Source of the DNA: Streptomyces sp. SAT1
GTDB lineage: Bacteria > Actinomycetota > Actinomycetes > Streptomycetales > Streptomycetaceae
DNA: 64,000 nucleotides
Direction of reading: 5' to 3'
Assembly: GCF_001654495.1 (NCBI RefSeq)
Contig: NZ_CP015849.1
Location: 7,047,001 to 7,111,000 of the forward strand
The notes below the pieces were generated by a model. The model was not told where the DNA came from. It did not search any database and saw only the letters and a list, made by a program, of their open reading frames with translations. The translations under genes and the position numbers were made by a program. Shown here in pieces: positions 8,074-15,851 of this stretch; within the stretch, counting starts at the first letter, position 1; every line of letters starts with the position of its first letter.

Positions 8074-9195
8074 TCATCCGGCGGGCACCCGTCGCCCGCC
8101 GCGCCCGTCGGGGCGCGGCAGCGCGGCCGGTGAGGACAGCGGTACGCGGGCACCGGCGGCGTCCACGGCGCCGGTGCCCGCGGCGGCGTCGGCGGTGCCC
8201 GTGACGCCCGCCGCCCCGCCGCCCGCCGCCGCCCCGCCGCCCGCCGCCCCGCCGCCCGCCGTGCCGGGCGCGCCCGCACGGCCCAGCCACTCCCGGTACG
8301 CCGGTGCCTGGCGCGCCGCCTCCCAGTACGCCTCCTCCAACTCCGCGTAACCCCGGTCGAGTTCGTCCTCGCTGCGCGCCGCGAGCAGCAGCCGCACCCC
8401 GATCGGGTCGCCGAGGAGGGGCCGGACGGCGAGGTCGGAACGCGGCCGCGCCGTGGGCTGGCTGACCGTCACCACCTCGCCGGTGGCGGCCAGCGAGTAC
8501 GCGGTGAGGTAGTCGCCGTGCAGCATGTCGGGCCGCAGCCCCGCCGCGCGCAGCACCCGGCACAGCGCGTCCCACTCCCCGTCGACCGTGGAGTCCACCA
8601 TCCACCGGTCCGCCGCCAGATCGCGCAGCCGCACCTCGTGCCGCGCCGCCGCCGGATGGTCGACGGCGAGGCACACGAACTGCGGTTCGCGCTCCACCAG
8701 CACCCGCAGGCACAGCCCGGACGGCACCCGCAGCGGACTGCCCTCCACCTCGTGCACGAACGCCATGTCGAGCCGGCCCGCGGCCACCATGCGCAGCAGG
8801 GAGTTGGCGGAGACGTCCATCTGGAGCGTCGGCTCGGTGCGCGGGGTGCGCGCCCGCAGCCGGCGCAGCCAGCCCGGGATGGCGCGGCTGGCCGTGGCGC
8901 CGATGCGCAACTGGGGGCCGCCGGCACGGGCCGCGGCCGCCCGGGTCTCGGTGACCAGCGCGGCCAGCTCGCTCACCAGGGGCCGGGCCCGGCTCAGCAC
9001 GGCGCGCCCCAGCGGGGTGGGCCGGCAGCCGGTGCGCGTGCGGACGAAGAGCTGACCGCCGAGGGTCTGCTCGATCCGGCGCAACTGGGTGCTCAACGAG
9101 GGCTGCGCCATGCCCAGTTCACGGGCGGCCCGGTGCAGGCTGCCGGTGTCGGCGATGGCGCAGAGCACGCGCAGATGCCTCACCTCGAGCTCCAT
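8074..9195 (-). CDS. snpR: LysR-family activator of small neutral protease (SnpR-like)
   Basis: A 373-aa LysR regulator: N-terminal winged helix (residues 1-60, with GSLHRAARELGMAQPSLSTQLRRIE) and a C-terminal co-inducer domain from about residue 90. The last 60 residues are an Ala/Gly-rich low-complexity tail that goes beyond the usual family length of about 300. It is divergent from a snapalysin gene; this pair is well known in Streptomyces (snpR or mprR with snpA), where the LysR protein activates the protease. The ATG at 9195 follows TACGCT with no ribosome-binding site, so its message may be leaderless. Confidence 0.88.
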   Translation of the reverse strand: MELEVRHLRVLCAIADTGSLHRAARELGMAQPSLSTQLRRIEQTLGGQLFVRTRTGCRPTPLGRAVLSRARPLVSELAALVTETRAAAARAGGPQLRIGATASRAIPGWLRRLRARTPRTEPTLQMDVSANSLLRMVAAGRLDMAFVHEVEGSPLRVPSGLCLRVLVEREPQFVCLAVDHPAAARHEVRLRDLAADRWMVDSTVDGEWDALCRVLRAAGLRPDMLHGDYLTAYSLAATGEVVTVSQPTARPRSDLAVRPLLGDPIGVRLLLAARSEDELDRGYAELEEAYWEAARQAPAYREWLGRAGAPGTAGGGAAGGGAAAGGGAAGVTGTADAAAGTGAVDAAGARVPLSSPAALPRPDGRGGRRVPAG

Positions 9196-9271
9196 GAGGG
9201 GGAGCGTAGGGCGGGGCGGCGGCGCCGCACCAGACGAGCAAATGGCGACGGAACCGTACGAGTCGGCCCCC

Positions 9272-9288
9272 GATAGCTCCGTGCTATC
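9272..9288. promoter_or_regulatory. LysR-type binding site
   Basis: GATAGC-5nt-GCTATC is a perfect inverted repeat that fits the LysR T-N11-A rule (T at 9274, A at 9286). It lies between the divergent LysR and snapalysin genes, about 93 bp upstream of the protease start, in the expected activator position. Confidence 0.7.
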
Positions 9289-9381
9289 CCAAGTTGCCAT
9301 CATGCCGGAGGCGTTGGCCTGCCCGAGACTCGTCCGCAACCGACCGTTCACACCCCACACCGAACGAGTAGGAGCCCCCAC

Positions 9382-10074
9382 ATGTCGTCCTCCCGCACCG
9401 GCGCCGCGTCCACGAAGTCCGTCCGCAGACTCGTCGCCCTCGCGCTCGGACTCGGCCTGGCCTCCGCCGCGCTGGGCACCGCCGGGCCGGCCGCCGCCGC
9501 GCCGGACACCTCCGGTCCCGCCACCGTCGCCCGGTACACGGGCACCGCCGCGCACACCGCCGACCCCCAGGCGTTCTTCGACGCGGTCATGAAGTCGGTC
9601 GCCGAGAAGCAGGCCGCGCACCCCAACCTGAAGTCGGTCACCGTCTACTACAGCGCCGCCCAGGCGCCGAGCTTCCGCTCGCAGATATCGAGCGCGGCCT
9701 CCATCTGGAACGGCTCCGTGAGCAACGTCAAGCTGGCCGCCTCCTCGGGCAGCGCCGACTTCTCGTACTACGAGGGCAACGACCCGCAGAACGGGTCCTA
9801 CGCCTCCACCGACGGCCACGGCCGCGGCTACATCTTCCTGGACTACTCGCAGAACCAGCAGTACGACTCGGTCCGCGTCGTCGCGCACGAGACCGGGCAC
9901 GTGCTCGGCCTGCCCGACCACTACAGCGGCCCGTGCAGCGAGCTGATGTCGGGCGGCGGCCCCGGCCCGTCCTGCACCAACCGCTACCCGAACGCCAACG
10001 AGCGCGCCCGCGTCAACCAGTTGTGGGCCAACGGCCTGGCCAAGGCGCTGAGCAAGGTGAACAGCGTGCGCTGA
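9382..10074 (+). CDS. snpA: Snapalysin, secreted M7 zinc protease
   Basis: A 230-aa preproprotein. A twin-Arg-free Sec signal peptide (about 40 residues, ending near GPAAAAPD) and a short propeptide precede the catalytic domain. The zinc motif HETGHVLGLPD, with His, His and Asp as ligands, is specific to the M7 family, and the following YSGPCSELMSGG holds one half of a disulfide and the Met-turn. It is a small extracellular protease that degrades milk proteins. A good start with GGAGCC upstream, a LysR site in the promoter region and an 18-bp terminator hairpin downstream make this a self-contained monocistronic unit. Confidence 0.95.
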   Translation: MSSSRTGAASTKSVRRLVALALGLGLASAALGTAGPAAAAPDTSGPATVARYTGTAAHTADPQAFFDAVMKSVAEKQAAHPNLKSVTVYYSAAQAPSFRSQISSAASIWNGSVSNVKLAASSGSADFSYYEGNDPQNGSYASTDGHGRGYIFLDYSQNQQYDSVRVVAHETGHVLGLPDHYSGPCSELMSGGGPGPSCTNRYPNANERARVNQLWANGLAKALSKVNSVR

Positions 10075-10101
10075 CGCCCCGGCGGCGCACTCCCCGAGCG
10101 A

Positions 10102-10149
10102 GCGCGACGGCGCGGACCGAGGCCCCGGCCCCGGTCCGCGCCGTCGCGC
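10102..10149 (+). terminator. Terminator hairpin after snapalysin gene
   Basis: A perfect 18-bp inverted repeat, 10102-10119 against 10132-10149, with a 12-nt loop, starts 28 bp after the protease stop codon. Confidence 0.8.
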
Positions 10150-10293
10150 GCTCCGGCCGCCGCCCCGCCGTCCCAAGTACCGTGCGCGGCGCCGTCGTCG
10201 GTGCCACGGGCCCGTCCGGACGGTAACGTCACCGGGTGCGCACCGGACGGCGGACGGCCGGGCGCACTTCGAGGTACGAGGGGGAGACATCGG

Positions 10294-10983
10294 ATGAGCC
10301 GCACGGACAGTTCCGCCGCGGAGGCGGGCCACGGCGTCGAGCCGCGTGACCGCACCGGGCAGGCCGAGGCGTTCGACGCCATCGGCGACCGCTACGACGA
10401 GGCGTTCCCGCACAAGGAGGGGCAGCTCGCGGCCACCGACCGGCTGATCGCCGCGCTGCCCGCCGGGGCCCGGGTCCTGGACGTGGGCTGCGGCACCGGA
10501 GTGCCGACCGCGCGGCGGCTGGCCGGGGCGGGCCTCGAGGTCGTCGGCGTCGACCTGTCGGCCACCATGGTGGAGCTGGCCCGTGAGCGGGTGCCCGGGG
10601 CGCGCTTCCACCGGGCCGACCTCGCCGACCTGCGCCCCGGCGGCCCGCTCGACCTGGGCCGGTTCGACGCGGCCGCGGCCTTCTTCTCGCTGCTCATGCT
10701 GCCCCGCGCGGAGATCCCCCTCGCCCTGACCTGGATCCGCGAACTGCTCGCGCCCGGGGGCCTGTTCGCCCTGGCGATGGTCGAGGCCGACGCGGACGAC
10801 GTCCCGATCCCGTTCCTGGGCCGCACGATCCGGGTGTCCGGCTACCCGAGGGCCGGCCTGCGGGCCGTGGTGGAGGGGGCCGGCTTCGACGTACTGGCCG
10901 AGTCCTCGGCCTCGTACGCCCCCGAGGGCCCGGACGCGCCGCCCGAGGAACACCTCTTCCTGCACTGCGCGCGACGCGGCTGA
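10294..10983 (+). CDS. SAM-dependent methyltransferase, class I
   Basis: A 229-aa Rossmann-fold methyltransferase. Motif I is VLDVGCGTGVPTARRL (about residues 55-70), followed by the acidic VVGVDLS loop that holds the SAM ribose and a FDAAAAFFSLLML motif at the end of strand 4. The start ATG has GAGGGGGAG upstream. The substrate is unknown. It converges on a second methyltransferase gene with a shared terminator, but the two proteins are not close copies. Confidence 0.87.
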   Translation: MSRTDSSAAEAGHGVEPRDRTGQAEAFDAIGDRYDEAFPHKEGQLAATDRLIAALPAGARVLDVGCGTGVPTARRLAGAGLEVVGVDLSATMVELARERVPGARFHRADLADLRPGGPLDLGRFDAAAAFFSLLMLPRAEIPLALTWIRELLAPGGLFALAMVEADADDVPIPFLGRTIRVSGYPRAGLRAVVEGAGFDVLAESSASYAPEGPDAPPEEHLFLHCARRG

Positions 10984-11006
10984 CGGGCCGCGCGGCGCCC
11001 GCGCCG

Positions 11007-11033
11007 GTCCTCCGGCTTCCTCAGCCGGAGGAC
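11007..11033. terminator. Bidirectional terminator overlapping a stop codon
   Basis: A perfect 10-bp inverted repeat, GTCCTCCGGC at 11007-11016 and its complement at 11024-11033, spans the end of the minus-strand methyltransferase gene between two convergent genes. Confidence 0.65.
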
Positions 11034-11758
11034 GGGCGCAGCACCAGGCAGACGAATCCGAAGCTGTCCCGGTAGCCGTGCAGCCAGCCCTCGCGGTGCT
11101 CGGCGGCCGTCGCGAGCGCCTGGGCGCTGTCCGGGTCGCCGGGGCGGTCCAGCGCCCAGGAGGCCAGCGAGCCGGTCCACGCCCATTCGTAGGCGTCCAG
11201 TTCGCGGCGCGAGCTGATGTGCCCGCCGACCGGTGTCCAGCCCTCGGCGGCGACGGTGTCCAGGACGGCGGGGAGGTCGCCGAGGTCCCCGAGCATCTCG
11301 ACCGCCTCGGCGGAGGGCGTGTTCTCCCAGAAGCCGTCGCCGATCAGCAGGCGCCCGCCCGGGGCCAGGTGCCGGCCGGCCGCCGCCAGCGTGGCGCGCA
11401 GTCCGCCGAAGGCATGCGTCGCGCCCACGCTGAGCACCGCGTCGAACGGGCGCTCGCAGGTGAAGGCGGCCGCGTCCGCCCGGTGCAGGAGCAGCCGGTC
11501 CCGCACCCCCCGGGCGTGCGCGGCGTCGCGGGCGCGGTCCAGCGCCTCCGCGGCGACGTCGACCCCCTCGGCGCGCAGCAGCGGGCGCATGGCCAGGGCG
11601 CGCAGCAGCCACTCGGCGCCCCCGCAGCCGAGGTCGAGCACCCGGGCCTCCGCGCGGGGCAGCAGGCCGTCCAGCAGCAGGCGTACGGACTCGTCGTCGA
11701 GCGGGGCGGCGATCGGATGGCCGGCGTGGGCGAGCCGGGAGATCTGGGCACGGTTCAC
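11021..11758 (-). CDS. SAM-dependent methyltransferase, class I
   Basis: A 245-aa protein with a class I SAM-binding core: ARVLDLGCGGAEWLLRAL (motif I, about residues 35-50), AEGVDVAAEAL and FDAVLSVGATHAFGG. A C-terminal region rich in Trp (YEWAWTGSLASWAL) may form the substrate lid. The start is uncertain: the GTG at 11758 lacks a clear ribosome-binding site and the frame stays open to 11911. The substrate is unknown. Confidence 0.8.
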   Translation of the reverse strand: MNRAQISRLAHAGHPIAAPLDDESVRLLLDGLLPRAEARVLDLGCGGAEWLLRALAMRPLLRAEGVDVAAEALDRARDAAHARGVRDRLLLHRADAAAFTCERPFDAVLSVGATHAFGGLRATLAAAGRHLAPGGRLLIGDGFWENTPSAEAVEMLGDLGDLPAVLDTVAAEGWTPVGGHISSRRELDAYEWAWTGSLASWALDRPGDPDSAQALATAAEHREGWLHGYRDSFGFVCLVLRPSSG

Positions 11759-11954
11759 CGGCGGAGCCTGACACGGGGCGGCGTACCGGGGCACCGTATT
11801 TTCCCGGCGGCCCGGGGGAACCGGGCCCGCCGCCGGGGAACCATCCGCATCATCCGGGAGGAACCGGGGCGGGGCGGACCCGCCGTCGAGCGCGCCGGAA
11901 CCTCCAGGCACACTTTGGGTACCGCGATTCGCATGACCAGAGGATGATCAACGG

Positions 11955-12539
11955 ATGATTACGCTGACGAAGGAAGACGGCCCGGCGGACCTGGACGGGG
12001 TCACGCACCTGTCCATCGGAGTGTCGTGGGACCCCACCGCGGGCGCCAGCGGCGGCGTGATGGGCATGCTGCGCCGCAAGGCCGGCACCGACCTCGACCT
12101 GATCGCCGTCGCGATGCAGGGCGGTGACCCGGTGCGTCTGGCGGGCCTGGACTCGCTGGACCCGATGGGCAACGGCTCGCTCGTGCACAGCGGGGACAAC
12201 CAGACCGGCCGCGGTGACGGCGACGACGAGACGGTGACGGTCGAGTTCGCCCGGATCCCGCAGCAGATCACCTCGATCGTGTTCGTGGCCGCCGCCTTCA
12301 AGAAGGGCAGCTCCTTCCAGAAGGCGCGCAACATCAGCTTCAAGGTGTACGACGCGACCGGCGGAACCTCCCAGCAGGTCGCCGACATCTGGCCGAGCCT
12401 GCTCACTCAGGACAACGGCTGCGCCGTGGCCAAGGCGCTGCGCGTGGGCGGCTCCTGGAAGCTCGAGGTGATCAATGTGACGGGCAAGATCAAGCAGGGC
12501 GACGAGCACGCCCTGATGCGCTTCGCCGTCAGCAAGTGA
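11955..12539 (+). CDS. TerD-family stress protein
   Basis: A 194-aa protein of the TerD/CABP family. The start (MITLTKEDGPADL), HLSIGVSWDP and the acidic calcium-binding signature HSGDNQTGRGDGDDE are all present. Family members bind calcium and are linked to tellurite, oxidative and phage stress, and to differentiation in Streptomyces. It stands alone here without other ter genes, as many Streptomyces TerD paralogues do. GAGG precedes the ATG by about ten bases. Confidence 0.9.
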   Translation: MITLTKEDGPADLDGVTHLSIGVSWDPTAGASGGVMGMLRRKAGTDLDLIAVAMQGGDPVRLAGLDSLDPMGNGSLVHSGDNQTGRGDGDDETVTVEFARIPQQITSIVFVAAAFKKGSSFQKARNISFKVYDATGGTSQQVADIWPSLLTQDNGCAVAKALRVGGSWKLEVINVTGKIKQGDEHALMRFAVSK

Positions 12540-12577
12540 CCGCGGGCCCGGGGCACGGGGCCCCGGGCCGCCCGCGG
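12540..12577. terminator. Bidirectional terminator
   Basis: Nested inverted repeats (CCGCG at 12540-12544 with 12573-12577, and GGCCCGGGG at 12545-12553 with 12561-12569) fill the gap between the convergent TerD and DinB-like genes. Confidence 0.65.
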
Positions 12578-12578
12578 T

Positions 12579-13196
12579 TCAGCGCCGCCGGTCGCGGTGC
12601 AGGTCGCGCAGCAGGGCGATCTCGGCGCCGTGGTGCAGCAGTTCCTGGTTGACCCACCACACGATGTCGGCGAACGGCTCCTCCGCGTCGCCGCCGTGCG
12701 GATAGGTGCAGTACCCGACGGTGTCCAGGGCCGTGTCGTCCACGCCGAGCAGGGCCCGCCGCCAGGCCGAGGCGCCCGCCTCCAGGGCCGTGAGCGCTTC
12801 GGCGGCACTGCCCGGGACCGGGTGGTCGTCGCGGGTCAGCCGGTGCGAGCCCGCCGTGTGGTCGGCGCGCAGCGCCAGCATCTCGCCGAGGTGGCTCAGC
12901 CGCCAGGCGAGCGTGGTGAACGGCGGCGGCCAGGGATGCGGGTACGCGGCGGCGTCCCGCCCCCAGTCGCCCGCGCCGGCCAGCAGCGTCGCCCGCGCGC
13001 CCGGCCCGTCCGTCCGCCGCCGCACCGACCAGCACCGCGGCACCGGCTCCCAGAAGTACTCCTCGTCGGTGAGCGGTTCGACCCGGGTGTCCGTCCCGTC
13101 GCCGCTGTCCATGACCGGCCCGGCCAGCCGGTGGCGCAGCCGCGTGTACGCGAAGTCGAACTGGGCGAGCAGGGGGACGAGACGAGGGGGGACCAC
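12579..13196 (-). CDS. DinB-like superfamily protein
   Basis: A 205-aa protein that looks like a DinB-type four-helix bundle: an N-terminal helix (LLAQFDFAYTRLRHRLAG), the EEYFWEPVPRCWSVR segment, HLGEMLALRADH and a C-terminal WWVNQELLHHGAEIALLRDL. The spaced histidines could bind metal, as in thiol S-transferases of this fold. The GTG start at 13196 has AGGAG five to six bases upstream. The role is unknown; mycothiol-dependent chemistry is one possibility because related actinobacterial proteins act on mycothiol. Confidence 0.78.
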   Translation of the reverse strand: MVPPRLVPLLAQFDFAYTRLRHRLAGPVMDSGDGTDTRVEPLTDEEYFWEPVPRCWSVRRRTDGPGARATLLAGAGDWGRDAAAYPHPWPPPFTTLAWRLSHLGEMLALRADHTAGSHRLTRDDHPVPGSAAEALTALEAGASAWRRALLGVDDTALDTVGYCTYPHGGDAEEPFADIVWWVNQELLHHGAEIALLRDLHRDRRR

Positions 13197-13292
13197 GGGC
13201 GCTCCTGGTGTTCCGTCGCCCCCGGCGGGGCGGCCGGCCGGTCACCCTGCCACAACGGGCCCCGCACCGCCCGCCATTATCGGGCGCGGGCC

Positions 13293-13343
13293 GCCCGGTC
13301 GGTGTCCCCGCCGCGCCGGAGCGGGCGGGGACACCGGCCGGGC
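13293..13343 (-). terminator. Terminator after the GH92 gene
   Basis: A 12-bp perfect stem (GGTGTCCCCGCC at 13301-13312 with 13324-13335), extended by a further 6 bp beyond a 2-bp mismatch, lies just downstream of the minus-strand GH92 stop. Confidence 0.7.
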
Positions 13344-13347
13344 GGGC

Positions 13348-15696
13348 TCAGGAGGAGGGCCGGTTCAGCGGGGGCGGCCCCGCCTGCGCGCCCGTGCCCC
13401 AGGTGGACGGCCGCGCTCCCACGGTGAACGACAGCGACCGGGTGTGCCGCAGATCGCCGGTCGTGAGATACGTACGGCCATAGGCCGAGCCGTCGACGCG
13501 TGCCGACTGGATGTAGTGGCTCGCCTCCGAGGTGCCCGGCGCGGTGACGGTGAGGGCGCCGCGCGGGTAGTAGCGCCGGTCCAGCGTCAGGTCGACGCGC
13601 TCGAAGACCGGGGTGGACAGGCCCCAGGTGGCGTAGCCGGGCTGCACCGGGAAGACACCGATCGACGAGAGCACGTTCCAGGCGGACATGGTGCCCAGGT
13701 CGTCGTTGCCGGTCATCCCGGTCGGGGTGTCCGTGAACAGGGTCAGGGCCGCGTGCACCACGTCGGTGGTCTTCCACGGCTGGCCGGTCGACAGATAGGT
13801 GTACGGGGCGATGAGGTCGGGCTCGTTCTGCGGGTTGTACTTGTCCGCGTTGTAGTAGTCGTACGGCCCGTTGACCCACACCTCGCGGGCGGTCTTCGCC
13901 GGGTCCCGCACCAACTGGTCGTAGGCGAAGAAGGAGTCGAGCCGTGCGTTGGCCGCCTGCTCGCCGCCGATCAGGGCGATCATGCCGGGCAGGTCCTGCG
14001 GCACCAGCCACTGGTACTGCCAGGCCGTGCCCTCGTGGAAGCCCTCGCTCTGCGCCGGGTCGGCCGGTCCGGTGAAGGCGCCGGAGGCGTCGCGGGCGCG
14101 GAAGAAGCCGGTCGAGGAATCGAAGACCGCGCGGTAGTTCTGCGCCCGTGCGGCGTAGCGCGCGGCGTCCGCTTCATGACCGAGGCCGCGGGCCATCTCG
14201 GCGAGCATGGCGTCCGACAGGGCGTACTCCAGCGTCGCGGACGGACCGTGGTCGTAGTCCGAGTCGCCGGGCTTGGCGTGCGGACGGCCCTTGATGTAGG
14301 GCGCGAACCCCTTCGCCAGGTACTCCTTGTTGGCCTCGCGGCCCACGGCGGGGGAGTCCGCGGGCGGTACGCCGTCGGCGTTCTTCCTCAGGGCGCGGTA
14401 GGCCCGTTCCTCGTACCCCTCGCGGCCCTTGAGCAGGCCCTGCTGATAGGCGTTGGTGAGGAAGGGGGTGACCGGGTCGCCGGTCATGATGTTCGTCTCG
14501 ACCGTGCCGTAGCCCCACTTGGGCAGCCAGCCGCTCTCCTCGTCGATGTGGATGACGGAGACCGCCATGTCGCGCGCCTCGCGCGGCGCGAGCAGCGACA
14601 GCAGCTGCGACTGGGTGCGGTAGGTGTCCCACAGCGACCAGTTCTGGTAGTACGTGAAGCCCTTGGCGCGGTGGACGCGCTGGTCCCAGCCGGTGTACCG
14701 GCCGTCGACGTCGCTGCCGATGTTCGGCGCGAGGAAGGACCGGTACAGGGACGAGTAGAAGGTGCGGCGGAGCGTGTCGCCGCCGCCCTTGACCCGGACG
14801 TCGTCGAGCCGGTCCTCCCAGGACCGCCGCGCGGCCTCGCGCACCCGGTCGAAGGAACGGCCGCCCTCGGTGCGCAGGTTGAGGGCGGCGCCGCGTGCGT
14901 CGACGTACGACAGGGCCGTCGTCGCCTCCACGGTACGGTCCTTCGTCGTGTCGAAGCGGACGTAGGCGCCGCCGTGCCCGCTGCGCGAGCCGGCGGTGAC
15001 GGAGGAGCCGTCCCAGGTGCCGAAGGAGGCGAAGGGCCGGTCGAAGCGGGTGATCGTGTAGACCGTGTACGGCTCGGTGTCCTGGCAGAAGCCGCTGCCG
15101 GTGAGGGCGGTGCGCACGGTGCGGTTGTCCAGCACCTCCACCTGGGTGGAGATCACGCGGTGCAGCGACTGGCCCGCGTCGAGCAGGACGTTGGCCTTGT
15201 CGGTGGCGGGGAAGGTGTAGCGCTGGACGCCGGTGCGCGCGGTCGCGGTGAGTTCGGCGCCGATGCCGTTCTTCAGGCCGACCTTGTAGTACCCCGGGGC
15301 CGCCTGCTCGGTGTCGTGGCTGAACTCCGCCTCGTACTTGGCGTTGTCGGTCTCGGTGACGTCACCGGTGGTCGGCAGCACGGGCAGGTCGCCGCCGAGG
15401 CCGCAGCCCACCCCGGACAGGTGCACCAGGGAGAAGCCCCGGATGTGGTTCTGGGAATGGTCGTAGCCGGTGTTGTGCCCGGTGTCCGGCGAGAACTGCA
15501 CCATGCCGAAGGGCACGGCCGCACCGGGGTAGGTGTTGCCCTCGTTCTCGGTGCCGATGAACGGGTTGACCAGGTCGGTGAGCCGGCCGGTGTCGCGTGC
15601 GGCGGCCTGCGCGGCGGGCGCGGTGAGCGCGGCGCCGAGGAGCGCGACGGCCGCGACGGCCGTTCCCGCAGCGCGTGTTCGCCGGGTCCATCTCAT
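13348..15696 (-). CDS. Secreted GH92 family alpha-mannosidase
   Basis: A 782-aa secreted enzyme. After a Sec signal peptide (about residues 1-32, ending AAQAAA) comes the GH92 N-terminal beta-sandwich (VNPFIGTENEGNTYPGA, GMVQFSPDT, HLSGVGCGLGGDLPVLP) and the C-terminal helical barrel with SLWDTYRTQSQLLSLL, GNDDLGTMSAWNVLSS and the acidic residues expected of this calcium-dependent inverting family. GH92 enzymes trim alpha-mannosides such as fungal or plant N-glycans. The ATG at 15696 has GGAGGAG. A perfect LacI-type palindrome lies at the promoter, so it is probably induced by a sugar, yet no LacI gene is adjacent. Confidence 0.93.
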   Translation of the reverse strand: MRWTRRTRAAGTAVAAVALLGAALTAPAAQAAARDTGRLTDLVNPFIGTENEGNTYPGAAVPFGMVQFSPDTGHNTGYDHSQNHIRGFSLVHLSGVGCGLGGDLPVLPTTGDVTETDNAKYEAEFSHDTEQAAPGYYKVGLKNGIGAELTATARTGVQRYTFPATDKANVLLDAGQSLHRVISTQVEVLDNRTVRTALTGSGFCQDTEPYTVYTITRFDRPFASFGTWDGSSVTAGSRSGHGGAYVRFDTTKDRTVEATTALSYVDARGAALNLRTEGGRSFDRVREAARRSWEDRLDDVRVKGGGDTLRRTFYSSLYRSFLAPNIGSDVDGRYTGWDQRVHRAKGFTYYQNWSLWDTYRTQSQLLSLLAPREARDMAVSVIHIDEESGWLPKWGYGTVETNIMTGDPVTPFLTNAYQQGLLKGREGYEERAYRALRKNADGVPPADSPAVGREANKEYLAKGFAPYIKGRPHAKPGDSDYDHGPSATLEYALSDAMLAEMARGLGHEADAARYAARAQNYRAVFDSSTGFFRARDASGAFTGPADPAQSEGFHEGTAWQYQWLVPQDLPGMIALIGGEQAANARLDSFFAYDQLVRDPAKTAREVWVNGPYDYYNADKYNPQNEPDLIAPYTYLSTGQPWKTTDVVHAALTLFTDTPTGMTGNDDLGTMSAWNVLSSIGVFPVQPGYATWGLSTPVFERVDLTLDRRYYPRGALTVTAPGTSEASHYIQSARVDGSAYGRTYLTTGDLRHTRSLSFTVGARPSTWGTGAQAGPPPLNRPSS

Positions 15697-15724
15697 GGGC
15701 GTCAACTCCTCCACCGAAAACACG

Positions 15725-15778
15725 GACAACGTTGTCAGAGCGCGGCTCATTCTTCGGCGTTGTACGTGTACTCGTCAA
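15725..15778 (-). promoter_or_regulatory. GH92 promoter with LacI-type operator
   Basis: On the minus strand, TTGACG (15773-15778) and AAGAAT (15749-15754) with an 18-bp spacer form a promoter. The perfect 12-bp palindrome GACAACGTTGTC at 15725-15736 lies just downstream, overlapping the probable start of transcription. This sequence has the central CG and symmetry of LacI-family operators. Confidence 0.7.
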
Positions 15779-15784
15779 GAGCGG

Positions 15785-15818
15785 GCGCGGACCGGGCCGT
15801 GACGGGTCCGGTCCGCGC
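15785..15818 (-). terminator. Terminator of the ABC transporter operon
   Basis: An 11-bp perfect inverted repeat (GCGCGGACCGG at 15785-15795 with 15808-15818) lies downstream of the hydroxyacid dehydrogenase gene and just upstream of the GH92 promoter, insulating the two units. Confidence 0.7.
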
Positions 15819-15851
15819 GTTCCGGCGGGGCGCCCCGGGCGCCCTCGCGGG

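Noticed and set aside
8074..10965. Very long open frames such as this 963-codon minus-strand frame
   Set aside because: In DNA this rich in GC, stop codons are rare in every frame. The part beyond 9195 covers the snapalysin and methyltransferase genes in antisense and has no protein-like composition.
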